Part shown: positions 8,870 to 18,687 of the stretch, in pieces | Layout: each line of letters opens with the position of its first letter | Numbering within the stretch: the first letter of the stretch is position 1 | Origin: Roseobacter weihaiensis | Lineage (GTDB): Bacteria > Pseudomonadota > Alphaproteobacteria > Rhodobacterales > Rhodobacteraceae | Direction of reading: 5' to 3' | DNA length: 64,000 nt | Assembly (NCBI RefSeq): GCF_020622345.1 | Contig: NZ_JACNMO010000012.1 | Coordinates: 81,873 to 145,872, forward strand | Made by a program: the position numbers and the translations under genes | Notes under the pieces: generated by a model | Database searches by the model: none | The model's input: the letters and a program-made list of their open reading frames with translations, nothing else | What the model was told of the DNA's origin: nothing

Positions 8870-9643
8870 TTAAGCGTTGTCCTTGTTGTACTCATGGATC
8901 ACGGTCAGACCGTGCATCGTCAAATCATCCCGGAAAACATCGAATAGCTTTTCGGACTGCTGGAAAAGAGGGGCCAGCCCACCCGTTGAAATCACGCGCA
9001 TGTCGCGGGCGCGCTCCGCTTTAATTCGGGCACATATCTCACGGACGAGGCCGACATAACCCCAAAAAACACCTGATTGCATACAAGTCACCGTGTTTGT
9101 GCCAACAACCCGCTGCGGTTTGGAGATATCGACATGCGGCAGGGCGGCCGCTGCCTGGTGCAAGGCCTCAAGGCTGAGGTTGACCCCCGGCGCGATCACC
9201 CCGCCCACATAGGCCCCATCCGTATCAACGACGTCAAAGGTGGTGGCGGTGCCGAAATCCACCATGATGAGATCACCGCCATAAAGGTCGTACCCCGCGA
9301 CCGTATTCACCAGCCGGTCCGGCCCCACCTGGGTGCCCTCATCCACGCGGACATCCACCGGCAGCGCGCAATCGGCTTTGCCGACGACAAGAGGTCGGGT
9401 GTTGAAATAGCGATCGCTAAACACACGCAGGTTGAACACAACCCGCGGCACCGTCGACGAGATAATGACATCGGTGATCGTCACATCGAGCTTTTGCCAG
9501 TGCATCAGCGAACTGAGCCAGACGTAGTACTGATCCGCCGTGCGCTGCCATTCAGTGGCAGTGCGCCAGGTCGCCAGAAATCTTTCGCCATCCCAGATCG
9601 AAAAGACGGTGTTGGTATTTCCGCAGTCAATCGCCAGCAACAT
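8870..9643 (-). CDS. coaX: Type III pantothenate kinase
   Basis: A 257-residue ASKHA-fold kinase that phosphorylates pantothenate in the first step of coenzyme A synthesis. Family marks include the N-terminal phosphate loop AIDCGNTNTVFSIWDG, GPDRLVNTVAGYDLYGG and VDFGTATTFDVVD, and the C-terminal STGGLAPLF. Length is normal. It follows birA by 19 nt and is followed 4 nt later by rnj, so the three are very likely one transcript, probably extending from nuoN. Confidence 0.96.
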   Translation of the reverse strand: MLLAIDCGNTNTVFSIWDGERFLATWRTATEWQRTADQYYVWLSSLMHWQKLDVTITDVIISSTVPRVVFNLRVFSDRYFNTRPLVVGKADCALPVDVRVDEGTQVGPDRLVNTVAGYDLYGGDLIMVDFGTATTFDVVDTDGAYVGGVIAPGVNLSLEALHQAAAALPHVDISKPQRVVGTNTVTCMQSGVFWGYVGLVREICARIKAERARDMRVISTGGLAPLFQQSEKLFDVFRDDLTMHGLTVIHEYNKDNA

Positions 9644-9662
9644 GGTCCGGCCTCCCCCGTTC

Positions 9663-10403
9663 TCAAAAATAGACGTCCGCGGCGGCGATTGTCTTGACCC
9701 CGCGGGGGCCGCGTATCACAAGCTGGCCGGTCGCGTCCACATCCTCGAAAATGCCCACATGGGTGTCTTTCGACGTGCGCGCGGTGATCGTCTCGCCCAG
9801 CCGGGCGGCATGCGCCAGCCATGCGGTGCGGATCGGCGCGAACCCGTAGGTGTCAAACTGCGCGTCAAGTACCGCGTAGTGCTGCGCCAAGATGTCGAGA
9901 AACCGCTCGGGCGTGACCACGCAGCCTGTCTCCGCCGCAAGCGAAACCGGCACCGCTGCCCCCGGCTCTACCGCCTGCGGGGCCGGTGCCGCAGCCAGGT
10001 TGACCCCGACCCCAATCGCGAGGGCTCCGGTTGACCCCGATGATTCCAGCAGGATGCCGGCCACCTTGCCACCATTCAGCAAGACGTCATTCGGCCATTT
10101 CAGGGCAAAGGCCTGGGGCTGTCCCGTCACCTCGACAAAGGCCCGGTGGAGCGCGAGCGACATCACGAAAGACCGCAGCGCGGAGAGCGCCGGGGTTGGC
10201 GCCGCAGGCTGCATCAGCGTTGCGGCAAAATTGCCGGCCAGCATGGACCAGGGCCGTCCCCGGCGCCCGCGTGGGGCAGTCTGATGGTGCGCCAGCAGCC
10301 AGAACGGCACGGGCTGATCTGTCGCGCGTCCCAGCGCTTCGTCCAGCGTCGAGCTGACAGAGGACAGAACGATGCGACCGTATCCCTCGGGCCAGCCCGT
10401 CAT
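9663..10403 (-). CDS. birA: Biotin-[acetyl-CoA-carboxylase] ligase
   Basis: A 246-residue biotin protein ligase that activates biotin to biotinyl-AMP and attaches it to carboxyl carrier domains. Seen here: GRRGRPW (biotinyl-AMP loop, near residue 46) and KWPNDVLLNGGKVAGIL (active-site lysine region). It lacks the N-terminal helix-turn-helix of E. coli BirA, so it should not be a DNA-binding repressor. In this window its likely substrate is MccA (Lys607). It starts 38 nt after nuoN. Confidence 0.94.
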   Translation of the reverse strand: MTGWPEGYGRIVLSSVSSTLDEALGRATDQPVPFWLLAHHQTAPRGRRGRPWSMLAGNFAATLMQPAAPTPALSALRSFVMSLALHRAFVEVTGQPQAFALKWPNDVLLNGGKVAGILLESSGSTGALAIGVGVNLAAAPAPQAVEPGAAVPVSLAAETGCVVTPERFLDILAQHYAVLDAQFDTYGFAPIRTAWLAHAARLGETITARTSKDTHVGIFEDVDATGQLVIRGPRGVKTIAAADVYF

Positions 10404-10441
10404 ATCGACCTCTCCGGCAGGATCACAGGCCCGGGTGCAGA

Positions 10442-11884
10442 TCAGTTAACAAGCGTTGCCGCCGCCGCTGCTGCTGCGGCCTCTACGCCGAACATGTTGA
10501 TGATGCCCAGCACCATCACAGCCGCGGAGGCCATCAGAAAGCCCCACAAAACAGTGGAGCCGCCCTTGTCCAGGCCTTCCTGACTGTCGTCGCCGAAGTA
10601 CATGAAAAAGACGATGCGCAGGTAATAATAGGCCCCGATCACCGAGGCGATCACCCCCGCGATGGCAAGCCAGGCCAGCCCGGCCTCATAGGCGGCACGC
10701 AGCACGTAGAATTTGCCGAAAAAGCCCAGCATCGGCGGCACGCCGGCCAGCGAGAAGAGCAGCACCAGCATCGCCAACGCCTTGCCCGGCTCCTGCTTGG
10801 AATACATGTTGAGCGACGCGATATCGGTCACCGGCTGGCCGTCTTTCTCCATCATCAGGATGAAGGCAAAGGTGCCCACGTTCATCGTCACATAGATCGC
10901 CATATAGATCAGCATCGCCTGCACCCCGAGCACGGTGCCTGCCGCCAGCCCCATCAGCGCATAGCCCATATGCGCAATCGAGGAGAACGCCATCAGACGT
11001 TTGATATTGGTCTGGCCGATGGCGGCAATCGCGCCGAGGAACATCGACAAGACGGACAAGAGCGCCACGATCTGGCTCCAGTCGCTGACCGCATTGCCAA
11101 AGGCGTCATGCAGAACGCGGGCAAAAAGCCCCATGGCCGCGACCTTGGGGGCGGTGGCGAAAAACGCGGTGATCGGGGTCGGGGCCCCCTCGTAGACGTC
11201 CGGGGTCCACATGTGGAACGGCACGGCGGAGACCTTGAAGGCCATACCAGCGATCAGGAAAACCAGGCCAAACAAAAGCCCTAGCGAAACGTCGCCATGC
11301 TGTGCCGTCTCGATGATGCCGGAAAAGAGCGTGGTGCCCGCATAGCCATAGACCAGCGAGGCGCCATAGAGCAGCAGACCCGAGGACAGCGCCCCCAGGA
11401 CGAAATACTTGAGGCCCGCTTCGGTGGATTTCACGCTATCGCGCCGCAGCGAGGCCACCACATAGAGCGCCAGGGATTGCAGCTCAAGCCCCATGTAGAG
11501 GGTCATGAGATCGCCTGCGGAGACCATGACCATCATGCCCACCGCTGACAGCGCCACCAGCAGCGGGTATTCAAACCGCAAAAGGTCGCGCTGTTTCATG
11601 TAACCTTCGGACATCACCAGCACGGCGGCGGCGGAAAGCAGGATCGTGACCTTGGCAAAGCGGGCAAAGCCGTCCTCGATCAGCATGCCGTTAAAGGCGA
11701 TATTGGTGCCCTCGCCCGTGATCCCGATCCAGGCCCCCAGGGCGATCATCACGCCAGCGGTCATCCAGACCAGCGTCGAGGCCAGTGCATCCTTGGTGGT
11801 GTAGACCGCCACCAGCAGCATCACCATCGCGTAAACCGACAGCAGAATTTCCGGCAGTATGAGGGTCAGATCGGCGGGTGTCAT
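10442..11884 (-). CDS. nuoN: NADH-quinone oxidoreductase subunit N
   Basis: A 480-residue antiporter-like proton-pumping subunit of the complex I membrane arm. Dense hydrophobic helices run through the whole chain. The conserved acidic site is in [14 protein letters not shown] and a key lysine region in [26 protein letters not shown] is the broken-helix lysine segment. Ends in an Ala-rich tail ([14 protein letters not shown]). Last nuo gene of the cluster, 12 nt after nuoM and 38 nt before birA. Confidence 0.97.
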   Translation of the reverse strand: MTPADLTLILPEILLSVYAMVMLLVAVYTTKDALASTLVWMTAGVMIALGAWIGITGEGTNIAFNGMLIEDGFARFAKVTILLSAAAVLVMSEGYMKQRDLLRFEYPLLVALSAVGMMVMVSAGDLMTLYMGLELQSLALYVVASLRRDSVKSTEAGLKYFVLGALSSGLLLYGASLVYGYAGTTLFSGIIETAQHGDVSLGLLFGLVFLIAGMAFKVSAVPFHMWTPDVYEGAPTPITAFFATAPKVAAMGLFARVLHDAFGNAVSDWSQIVALLSVLSMFLGAIAAIGQTNIKRLMAFSSIAHMGYALMGLAAGTVLGVQAMLIYMAIYVTMNVGTFAFILMMEKDGQPVTDIASLNMYSKQEPGKALAMLVLLFSLAGVPPMLGFFGKFYVLRAAYEAGLAWLAIAGVIASVIGAYYYLRIVFFMYFGDDSQEGLDKGGSTVLWGFLMASAAVMVLGIINMFGVEAAAAAAAATLVN

Positions 11885-11896
11885 AGGGTCCGTCCT

Positions 11897-13438
11897 TTAG
11901 TTCGACGCCATCTGGGTCGCGGCCTCAGCCGCGGCCAGCGCCGTGTCGTAATTTGCAACCAGAGCTGCCACCGCAGGCCCCGTGATATCCAAGACCAGGG
12001 CCGGATAGACCCCCAGGAGCAGCGTCATCACCACAAGAGGGGCGAAGATCCAACGCTCCCGCGGACTCATATCGGTGATCGAGCGCAGGCTCTCCTTGAT
12101 GAGATCGCCCATCACCACCCGGCGGTAGAGCCAGAGCGCATAGGCCGCCGAGAAGATCACCCCCGTGGTCGCCACCGCGGCCACCCAGGTGTTGACCTGG
12201 AACACGGCCATCAGGGTCAGGAACTCACCGACAAATCCGGAGGTGCCCGGCAGGCCCACATTGGCCATGGTAAACAGCATGAAGATCAGCGCGTAGGCCG
12301 GCATCCGGTTCACCAGCCCGCCATAGGCATCGATGTCACGGGTGTGCATCCGGTCATAGATCACGCCCACGCAAAGAAACAGCGCACCGGAGATGAAGCC
12401 ATGGCTGATCATCTGGAAAATCGCGCCATCCACGCCCTGTTGATTGGCCGCGAAAATCCCCATGGTCACAAATCCCATGTGGGCGACCGAGGAATAGGCA
12501 ATCAGCTTTTTCATGTCTTCCTGCACCAAGGCCACCAGCGAGGTGTAGACAATGGCAATCGCGGACATCCACAACACCAGCGGCGCCATCACCTCCGAGC
12601 CGACAGGGAACATCGGCAGCGAAAACCGCAGGAAGCCGTAGCCGCCCATCTTCAGCAGGATCGCGGCCAGCACCACGGACCCGGCCGTGGGGGCCTGCAC
12701 GTGCGCATCGGGCAGCCAGGTATGGACCGGCCACATCGGCATCTTGACCGCAAAGCTCGCAAAGAACGCCAGGAACAGCAGCGTCTGGAATCCGCCCACG
12801 ATGGTCACGCCAGCGACGCTGAAGGTTTCAAAATCAAACTGATGCACGAGCAGTTGTTCGATATCGGTGGTACCCGCCTCGGCAAACATCCCCACCATGG
12901 CCACCAGCATCAGCACCGAACCGAGGAAGGTATAGAGGAAGAACTTGAAGCTCGCGTAGATACGGTTCGCCCCGCCCCAGATGCCGATGATCAGGAACAT
13001 CGGGATCAGCCCTGCCTCGAAGAAGAGATAGAAGAGCACCAGATCGAGCGCCATGAAAACGCCCAGCATCAGGGTCTCCAGCAGCAAAAAGGCGATCATG
13101 TATTCCTTGACGCGCGTTGTCACATGCCAGGAGGCGGCGATCACCAGCGGCATCATGAAGGTGGTCAGCATCACAAAGAGCACCGATATGCCATCGACCC
13201 CCATCTTGTACTGCAGCCCCAAGAGCCACTCGCGCTGCTCGACAAACTGGAAACCGGTGTCGTCGGGATCAAAGCCGCTGAGAATAAACAGCGACACCAG
13301 GAAGGTGGCAGAGGTGGCAAACATCGCCACCCATTTGGCATTGCGGTTTGCCGCCTCATCATCCCCGCGCAGGAAAACCATCAGGATGAACGCGGCAAGC
13401 GCCGGGATGAAGGTCACAATCGACAGAAGGTTGTCCAT
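11897..13438 (-). CDS. nuoM: NADH-quinone oxidoreductase subunit M
   Basis: A 513-residue antiporter-like membrane subunit of complex I. The proton-channel Glu is in [18 protein letters not shown]; the [17 protein letters not shown] block is a family signature. The open frame continues upstream to 13642 but that text lies inside nuoL and is not NuoM-like; the ATG at 13438 shares its first base with the last base of the nuoL stop, an overlap that suggests coupled translation. Confidence 0.97.
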   Translation of the reverse strand: MDNLLSIVTFIPALAAFILMVFLRGDDEAANRNAKWVAMFATSATFLVSLFILSGFDPDDTGFQFVEQREWLLGLQYKMGVDGISVLFVMLTTFMMPLVIAASWHVTTRVKEYMIAFLLLETLMLGVFMALDLVLFYLFFEAGLIPMFLIIGIWGGANRIYASFKFFLYTFLGSVLMLVAMVGMFAEAGTTDIEQLLVHQFDFETFSVAGVTIVGGFQTLLFLAFFASFAVKMPMWPVHTWLPDAHVQAPTAGSVVLAAILLKMGGYGFLRFSLPMFPVGSEVMAPLVLWMSAIAIVYTSLVALVQEDMKKLIAYSSVAHMGFVTMGIFAANQQGVDGAIFQMISHGFISGALFLCVGVIYDRMHTRDIDAYGGLVNRMPAYALIFMLFTMANVGLPGTSGFVGEFLTLMAVFQVNTWVAAVATTGVIFSAAYALWLYRRVVMGDLIKESLRSITDMSPRERWIFAPLVVMTLLLGVYPALVLDITGPAVAALVANYDTALAAAEAATQMASN

Positions 13439-15552
13439 CAGTTTGCCCCCCCGCTCAAAGTCATCCAGGTCACGAGCACGGCAATGCCGATCACCATCGC
13501 AAAGGCGTAGGTAAAGATATAGCCCGATTGCGCGCGGCCTGCGAGCCGGGTGAAGAACGGAATGATCCCCATAGCCACGCCGTTCAGGCTGCCATCGATC
13601 ACATCGCCATCCCCGCGCCGCCAGAAGAACCGGCCGATCCACTTGGCCGGGCCGACAAAGACCACATCGTAGAGTTCGTCAAAATACCACTTGTTCTTTA
13701 GGAACAGATAGAGCGGGCGCTGGTTTTCGGCGAGCCGTTTGGGCAGTTCGGGGTTCACGATGTAGAACCAATAGGCCATCAGGAACCCGATCAGCATGGC
13801 CGCAAAGGGCGAGGTTTTCACCCAGTAGGGCACCTTATGCGCATCATCCAGCAGGGTGTTGTCGGGCGCCACGTAAAGAGCCCCTTCGCCCGGCTGCCCG
13901 GCAAAGACATAGTGATGCTCATCACCCTTGGCCTCAGCTCCGTGGCCGTCATCCTGCGCCGCGTCCCCATGGGCTGCCTCATCGCCTTGCTCTGAGGCTT
14001 CTGCATAGGGAATGCCGTAGAACGTCGCCACCTTGTCGGTGTGACCAAAGAAGGAGCCATACCAGACCATGCCGGCAAAAATCGCACCCAGGCTCAGCAC
14101 GCCCAAGGGCACGATCATCGTCATCGGGCTCTCATGCGCATGCTCATGCGTGTGCTTGTCACCGCGCGGTTTGCCGTAGAACGTCAGGAACATCAGCCGC
14201 CACGAATAAAAACTGGTAAAGAGCGCCGCGATCACCAGCGCCCAGAAGCCATACATGGACCCTGCGGCAAAGGCGCTTTCGACGATGGCATCCTTGGACT
14301 GGAAACCCGCAAAGCCGATGGGGATTTCCCCCAGTGTCAGAATCCAGACAGGCACGCCGACACCAGTGATGGCCAGCGTGCCGATCATCATCGCCCAGAA
14401 GGTATAGGGGATCTTCTTGCGCAGCCCGCCGTAGTTCATCATGTCCTGCTCGTGGTGCATCGCGTGAATGACCGAGCCCGCGCCCAGGAAAAGCATCGCC
14501 TTGAAGAAGGCGTGGGTGAACAGGTGGAACATCGCCGCCGAATACATGCCAACGCCCGCCGCCACGAACATATAGCCGAGCTGCGAACAGGTCGAATAGG
14601 CGATCACCCGTTTGATGTCGGTCTGCACGAGACCGACGGTGGCGGCAAAAAAGGCCGTCGTGGCCCCCAGCACGGTCACGAACATCATCGCTTCGGGCGC
14701 GAACTCCATGATCGGGGACATGCGGCAGACAAGAAACACGCCCGCCGTCACCATGGTCGCGGCGTGGATCAGCGCGGAGACGGGCGTCGGCCCTTCCATC
14801 GCATCGGGCAGCCAGGTGTGCAGGAACAATTGCGCGGATTTCCCCATCGCCCCGATGAAGAGCAAAAAGGCCACCAGATTGGCCGCGTTCCACTCGCCCC
14901 AAAGGAAGGTCAACTGCGTTTCCGCCAGCTCCGGGGCGGCGGCAAAGACATCGTCGAAATTGATACTGTCGGTGAGGAAAAACAGCGCGAAAATCCCCAG
15001 CGCAAAGCCAAAATCGCCCACCCGGTTGACCACGAAGGCCTTGATCGCGGCGGCATTGGCGCTGGGCTTGCGATAATAAAACCCGATCAGCAAATAGGAG
15101 GCTACCCCCACGCCTTCCCAGCCAAAGAACATCTGCACGAGGTTGTCGGCAGTCACCAGCATCAGCATCGCAAAGGTGAAGAACGACAGATAGGCAAAGA
15201 AGCGCGGCTTGTAGCTCTCGCCTTCTTTCCACTGCGGATCGTGATCCATGTAGCCAAAGGAATAAAGGTGCACGAGGCTGGAGACGGTCGTGATCACGAT
15301 CAGCATGATGGCCGTCAGCCGGTCCATCCGGATCGCCCAGTCGGTGCTGAGGCTGCCGCTTTCGATAAAGCGCAAAATCTGGATTTGCTCGGTCGTGCCG
15401 TCAAAGCTCAGGAACACGATCCAGGACAGCGCAGCAGAGAGAAACAGGAAACCGGTGGCGATCCAGCAGGCGGCCACCTCGCCGATAACCTTCCAGCCGA
15501 ACCCGCACAGAAGCGCGCCCACAAGCGGGGCAAAGAGGATGATGGTTTCCAT
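13438..15552 (-). CDS. nuoL: NADH-quinone oxidoreductase subunit L
   Basis: A 704-residue membrane subunit that carries the distal proton channel and the long lateral helix of complex I. Channel glutamate in [19 protein letters not shown], and [20 protein letters not shown] is the family signature. Around residues 470-530 there is a His/Asp/Glu-rich loop ([10 protein letters not shown], later [20 protein letters not shown]) that is longer and more charged than in many homologues. It starts 4 nt after nuoK. Confidence 0.97.
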   Translation of the reverse strand: METIILFAPLVGALLCGFGWKVIGEVAACWIATGFLFLSAALSWIVFLSFDGTTEQIQILRFIESGSLSTDWAIRMDRLTAIMLIVITTVSSLVHLYSFGYMDHDPQWKEGESYKPRFFAYLSFFTFAMLMLVTADNLVQMFFGWEGVGVASYLLIGFYYRKPSANAAAIKAFVVNRVGDFGFALGIFALFFLTDSINFDDVFAAAPELAETQLTFLWGEWNAANLVAFLLFIGAMGKSAQLFLHTWLPDAMEGPTPVSALIHAATMVTAGVFLVCRMSPIMEFAPEAMMFVTVLGATTAFFAATVGLVQTDIKRVIAYSTCSQLGYMFVAAGVGMYSAAMFHLFTHAFFKAMLFLGAGSVIHAMHHEQDMMNYGGLRKKIPYTFWAMMIGTLAITGVGVPVWILTLGEIPIGFAGFQSKDAIVESAFAAGSMYGFWALVIAALFTSFYSWRLMFLTFYGKPRGDKHTHEHAHESPMTMIVPLGVLSLGAIFAGMVWYGSFFGHTDKVATFYGIPYAEASEQGDEAAHGDAAQDDGHGAEAKGDEHHYVFAGQPGEGALYVAPDNTLLDDAHKVPYWVKTSPFAAMLIGFLMAYWFYIVNPELPKRLAENQRPLYLFLKNKWYFDELYDVVFVGPAKWIGRFFWRRGDGDVIDGSLNGVAMGIIPFFTRLAGRAQSGYIFTYAFAMVIGIAVLVTWMTLSGGAN

Positions 15553-15556
15553 GGTC

Positions 15557-15862
15557 TCAGCCCTTCATCACGTTGACGTCTTCCACGGCGATGGTGCCGC
15601 GGTTGCGGAAGAAACAGACCAGGATGGCCAGCCCGATCGCCGCCTCCGCGGCGGCAACGGTCAGAACAAAGAGCGTAAAGACCTGCCCAACCAGATCGCC
15701 ATGGTACCAGGAGAAAGCAACAAGGTTGATGTTCACTGCCAGGAGCATCAATTCGATGCTCATCAAGAGGATGATGATATTCTTGCGGTTCAGAAAGAGC
15801 CCGAATATGCCAATGACAAGGAGCGTGGCCGCCACTGTCAAGTAATGTTCCAAACCTATCAT
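15557..15862 (-). CDS. nuoK: NADH-quinone oxidoreductase subunit K
   Basis: A 101-residue, three-helix membrane subunit. Both conserved membrane glutamates are visible, in [17 protein letters not shown] and in [14 protein letters not shown]. The start [18 protein letters not shown] at 15862 is fixed by an AAAGGAAG ribosome-binding site 4-5 nt upstream; the frame is open further 5' but without such a signal. It lies 69 nt after orf165 and 4 nt before nuoL. Confidence 0.97.
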   Translation of the reverse strand: MIGLEHYLTVAATLLVIGIFGLFLNRKNIIILLMSIELMLLAVNINLVAFSWYHGDLVGQVFTLFVLTVAAAEAAIGLAILVCFFRNRGTIAVEDVNVMKG

Positions 15863-15931
15863 CGTTCTTCCTTTCGAGGCCTGCGCCCCGTTCTTAGTTC
15901 CCAATCGTCATCGGCGCGGGGGCCGACCCAC

Positions 15932-16429
15932 CTAAAGGCTTTCCAGCCTGAATTCTGTCTTGTCGCCCCGCAGATCGGGGTAGAGAGCTGCACAGGCGCA
16001 GACCTCGGCTTCCAATGTGAGCTGCGTCACATCCCGCGTAAATCTTTCCAGATCCGCTGCCATCCGGTCGAATGTGGCGAAGATGCGTGATCCGCTTTCA
16101 TGCCGCGCGATCACCTGCAGGGCATCGTCGATGCGGTCGAATGGCAGACGCGCATTCATGTTTTCCTCCGCCGCCCGAACCCGCAGCGCCGTGCCCGGTC
16201 CGCAATCCGCCACCGTGAGATCCGTAGCGGAGCCTTCCTGAGACCACCAATCCCGCCACATCACGCGGCCCGCGCCCAGATCCCGATGATCCGCCTCGCC
16301 GCCGTGGCTGATATGGGTCGTGCGGGTGCAATCCTCGACAGCCAGCGCCTGCGCACCGCCGGCCCCCCACGACATCAGCAGAATTACGGCTGTCCGCTTT
16401 CCTATCCCTGCCCTGCGTTCACGTCTCAT
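15932..16429 (-). CDS. Predicted exported protein of the nuo cluster, 165 aa
   Basis: Unrecognised protein with a Sec-type signal: a basic start (MRRERRAGIGKR), then AVILLMSWGAGGAQALA. The mature part holds several cysteines (VEDC, VADCG, EVCACAALYPD), which suits disulfide formation in the periplasm, and helices near LERFTRDVTQLTLEAE. It lies between nuoJ and nuoK, 19 nt after a 26-codon membrane peptide gene, inside the operon. The start at 16429 is preferred over an upstream in-frame one at 16513 because the latter would overlap that small gene and bury the signal sequence. Confidence 0.65.
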   Translation of the reverse strand: MRRERRAGIGKRTAVILLMSWGAGGAQALAVEDCTRTTHISHGGEADHRDLGAGRVMWRDWWSQEGSATDLTVADCGPGTALRVRAAEENMNARLPFDRIDDALQVIARHESGSRIFATFDRMAADLERFTRDVTQLTLEAEVCACAALYPDLRGDKTEFRLESL

Positions 16430-16448
16430 TTTCTCGTTCTTTCCGGTC

Positions 16449-16529
16449 TCAGGATCGGTTGAAGTATCCGAACGCCGCCAGAATGGCGACGCTGAGGGCG
16501 ATGAGTATGGCAATCTGGTCTCCGTGCAT
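16449..16529 (-). CDS. 26-residue single-helix membrane peptide after nuoJ
   Basis: A short frame whose ATG shares one base with the nuoJ stop (TAATG at 16527-16531), a typical coupling arrangement. The product begins [14 protein letters not shown] and ends AFGYFNRS: one hydrophobic helix of about 18 residues, an acidic N-terminal end and an Arg at the C-terminal end. Small one-helix accessory subunits are common in respiratory complexes, so a role in complex I is possible, but this is inferred from position and hydrophobicity only. It ends 19 nt before orf165. Confidence 0.45.
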   Translation of the reverse strand: MHGDQIAILIALSVAILAAFGYFNRS

Positions 16530-17131
16530 TACAGGCCCTGCCCCGGTTTGACGTCTTTCAATTCCATCGCTTTCGCCGGGTCGCGCATCATCTGGGCGAC
16601 CACATCCTGCCGCTTGACGTCAGAGCGGTGCCGCAGCGTCAGCACGATGGCCCCGATCATCGCCACCAGCAGGATCAATCCCGAAAGCTGGAACAGCAGG
16701 AAGTAGTCGTCATAGAGGATCAGGCCCAAGGCTTCGGTGTTATGCCGGTCCACCGGGATCACCTGCGCGCGCAGGCCTTCGGCGGCGGCATCGCTCTCCC
16801 AGGCGCCAAAGGCGATGATGAACTGCATCAGGATCACCACCCCGATCAGCAAGGCCAGCGGCATATATTTCGCCATCTCGGCCTTGAGCTCCGCAAAATC
16901 CACGTCCAGCATCATCACCACGAAGAGGAACAGCACCGCCACGGCACCCACATAGACGATGATCAGCAGCATCGCGACGAATTCCGCCCCCAGCAGCACA
17001 AAGAGCCCGGCGGCAGACAGAAACGCGAGGATCAGCCAGAGCACAGAATGCACCGGGTTGCGGCTGATGACCGTAAAGAGGCCCCCCGCAATCACGCTGA
17101 TGGCAAAAAGATAAAAGGCAAAAACGATCAT
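16529..17131 (-). CDS. nuoJ: NADH-quinone oxidoreductase subunit J
   Basis: A 200-residue membrane subunit of complex I with five hydrophobic segments. The family-typical stretch [20 protein letters not shown] is complete and followed by DVDF. A periplasmic loop around [20 protein letters not shown] precedes the last helix. The ATG overlaps the preceding CMD stop by 4 nt (ATGA at 17128-17131), and its own stop overlaps the start of a 26-codon gene. Confidence 0.97.
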   Translation of the reverse strand: MIVFAFYLFAISVIAGGLFTVISRNPVHSVLWLILAFLSAAGLFVLLGAEFVAMLLIIVYVGAVAVLFLFVVMMLDVDFAELKAEMAKYMPLALLIGVVILMQFIIAFGAWESDAAAEGLRAQVIPVDRHNTEALGLILYDDYFLLFQLSGLILLVAMIGAIVLTLRHRSDVKRQDVVAQMMRDPAKAMELKDVKPGQGL

Positions 17132-17547
17132 TCTGCGTCCTTTTCTTCGTCCAGAACCTGCTGTGCCAATTCGAGGGCACGCGTCATCGCGGGCAGCCCT
17201 GCGAACATCGACATCTGGCCAATGGTCTCGACGATATGCTGCTCGGTGGCCCCGGCCTCGACCGCGTGGCGCACCGCCTGACGAAAGGCCATATCGTTCT
17301 GAGCGCCCTGCATGGTGAGCCCGGCAAGCGTCAGCAGCATCCGGGTGCGCGCGTCCAGCCCGCCTTCGTTCAGCGTGTTGCCGAACATCATCTCCATCAT
17401 GTCCTTGGGCATCGTGCCCATCATCTTCTCGAAGCCTTTGGGCGTGAACGCCTCCATCGCGGGAAAGCTCTTGGCCATCTCCTGCGCCTGGGTCATCATG
17501 GTGGCAAAGGGGTTCATCCCCTCAAAGGGGTTCGGCTTGTCGGTCAT
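17128..17547 (-). CDS. Carboxymuconolactone decarboxylase family protein (CMD-1)
   Basis: A 139-residue CMD-fold protein: [20 protein letters not shown], then [21 protein letters not shown] and a helix rich in Met. No cysteine is present, so it lacks the CxxC site of AhpD-type peroxidases and is closer to the PcaC branch in layout. The N-terminal half ([20 protein letters not shown]) is an unusual Met/Phe-rich extension that may bind a protein partner. It overlaps CMD-2 and nuoJ by 4 nt on each side, so its translation is tied to complex I. Decarboxylase activity is not expected from context; function unknown. Confidence 0.82.
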   Translation of the reverse strand: MTDKPNPFEGMNPFATMMTQAQEMAKSFPAMEAFTPKGFEKMMGTMPKDMMEMMFGNTLNEGGLDARTRMLLTLAGLTMQGAQNDMAFRQAVRHAVEAGATEQHIVETIGQMSMFAGLPAMTRALELAQQVLDEEKDAE

Positions 17548-17930
17548 GCGGCCTCCTCAGCCTCGAAGACCTCAAGGGCCGCGTTCAGGGCATTTATCAT
17601 CGCCGGGAACCCACCATAAAGTGCCATCTGGTTGATGACCTCCGCCACCTCGCGCTGCGTGGCCCCCGACCGCAGGGCATTCCGGATGTGCACCTTGAGC
17701 TGAGGTCCCGTCTGGCCCCCCAAAGCGGTCAGGGCCGCTACGGTCGTCAGATAACGGGTTTTGTCATCGAGCCCGTCGCGTGTATAGTAATGGCCGAACG
17801 CCACCTCCATCATCGTGGTCGAAAACCCCGGCAGGATCGCGTCATAGCGCGCCGCCAAAGTCTCTTCGATCCCCGGATTGGTGGCTTCTGCCATCGCCTT
17901 GCCGCGGGTATAGGCGTCAGACGTGGTCAT
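17544..17930 (-). CDS. Carboxymuconolactone decarboxylase family protein (CMD-2)
   Basis: A 128-residue CMD-fold protein: [40 protein letters not shown] and [18 protein letters not shown], close to 4-carboxymuconolactone decarboxylase (PcaC) in pattern. No cysteine, so not an AhpD-like peroxidase. It overlaps nuoI by 4 nt upstream and CMD-1 by 4 nt downstream. The pair may be paralogues forming a hetero-oligomer; no beta-ketoadipate pathway genes are nearby, so a role linked to complex I (assembly, quinone chemistry or stress) is more likely than aromatic breakdown. Confidence 0.86.
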   Translation of the reverse strand: MTTSDAYTRGKAMAEATNPGIEETLAARYDAILPGFSTTMMEVAFGHYYTRDGLDDKTRYLTTVAALTALGGQTGPQLKVHIRNALRSGATQREVAEVINQMALYGGFPAMINALNAALEVFEAEEAA

Positions 17931-18421
17931 CGGTAAGGTGCATCTATTTCGAGGTTGCGGGCGATTTCCGCCTCCCAGCGTTCACCGTTTTCCAAAAGCT
18001 TGTCCTTGTCGTAATAGAGCTCCTCGCGGGTCTCGGTCGCGAACTCGAAATTCGGCCCCTCCACGATGGCATCCACCGGGCAGGCCTCCTGACAGAACCC
18101 GCAGTAGATGCATTTGGTCATGTCGATGTCATAGCGCGTGGTCCGTCTGCTGCCATCCTCGCGCGCCTCCGCGTCGATGGTGATGGCCTGTGCCGGGCAG
18201 ATCGCCTCGCAGAGCTTGCAGGCGATGCAGCGTTCCTCGCCGTTGGGATAGCGGCGCAAGGCGTGCTCACCCCGGAACCGCGGGGAGAGCGGGCCCTTTT
18301 CATGCGGATAGTTGAGCGTCGCCTTGGGCGCAAAGAAGTATTTCAGCCCCAGTTTCATGCCAACCCAGAAATCCTGCAGCAGGAAATACTTGGCGGCGCG
18401 GGTGTAGTCGATCTGTGTCAT
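17927..18421 (-). CDS. nuoI: NADH-quinone oxidoreductase subunit I
   Basis: A 164-residue peripheral subunit holding two 4Fe-4S clusters (N6a, N6b). Both ferredoxin motifs are complete: [12 protein letters not shown] and [12 protein letters not shown]. The start at 18421 ([13 protein letters not shown]) lies one base after the stop of orf87; the frame is open upstream, but only within orf87. The 3' end overlaps CMD-2 by 4 nt. Confidence 0.97.
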   Translation of the reverse strand: MTQIDYTRAAKYFLLQDFWVGMKLGLKYFFAPKATLNYPHEKGPLSPRFRGEHALRRYPNGEERCIACKLCEAICPAQAITIDAEAREDGSRRTTRYDIDMTKCIYCGFCQEACPVDAIVEGPNFEFATETREELYYDKDKLLENGERWEAEIARNLEIDAPYR

Positions 18422-18422
18422 G

Positions 18423-18686
18423 TCAGGTCTCCATTGGATCAAAAGTGTCAACGAAGTAACGATCCCAGTACCGAATATCGCGGGCGATATTCCGAATATT
18501 AGCGTCTGCACCTTTTCGTCCTGCGATGTACCCATCAAGGCTGCTCAGCGCGCTGTCGATGCTGTCGAACTTCCCAAGTCTTTCGCCATCGACCTCCAAC
18601 TCGTACCGTCTATCATCCGAAGGTCTGAGTTGAGCTGAGCCATCTCCAAGGCCCAAGGAAAATCCATACAAGAACTCGGTAGCCAT
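18423..18686 (-). CDS. Hypothetical protein of the nuo cluster, 87 aa (between nuoH and nuoI)
   Basis: Unrecognised small soluble protein with no signal peptide or membrane helix. It reads [16 protein letters not shown], then a strand-rich part ([15 protein letters not shown]) and a helical C-terminal half ([17 protein letters not shown]). The ATG lies one base after the nuoH stop, preceded by a G-run (GGGGGGCTGAT) that can serve as ribosome-binding site, and the stop lies one base before nuoI. Base composition is visibly more A+T-rich than nuoH and nuoI, suggesting later insertion. Confidence 0.65.
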   Translation of the reverse strand: MATEFLYGFSLGLGDGSAQLRPSDDRRYELEVDGERLGKFDSIDSALSSLDGYIAGRKGADANIRNIARDIRYWDRYFVDTFDPMET

Positions 18687-18687
18687 A

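Noticed and set aside
12344..13510. 388-codon plus-strand frame rich in His and Gln
   Set aside because: Antisense shadow of nuoM; composition reflects the reverse complement of membrane codons, with no family-like sequence.
14041..15576. 511-codon plus-strand frame
   Set aside because: Antisense shadow of nuoL; same reason.
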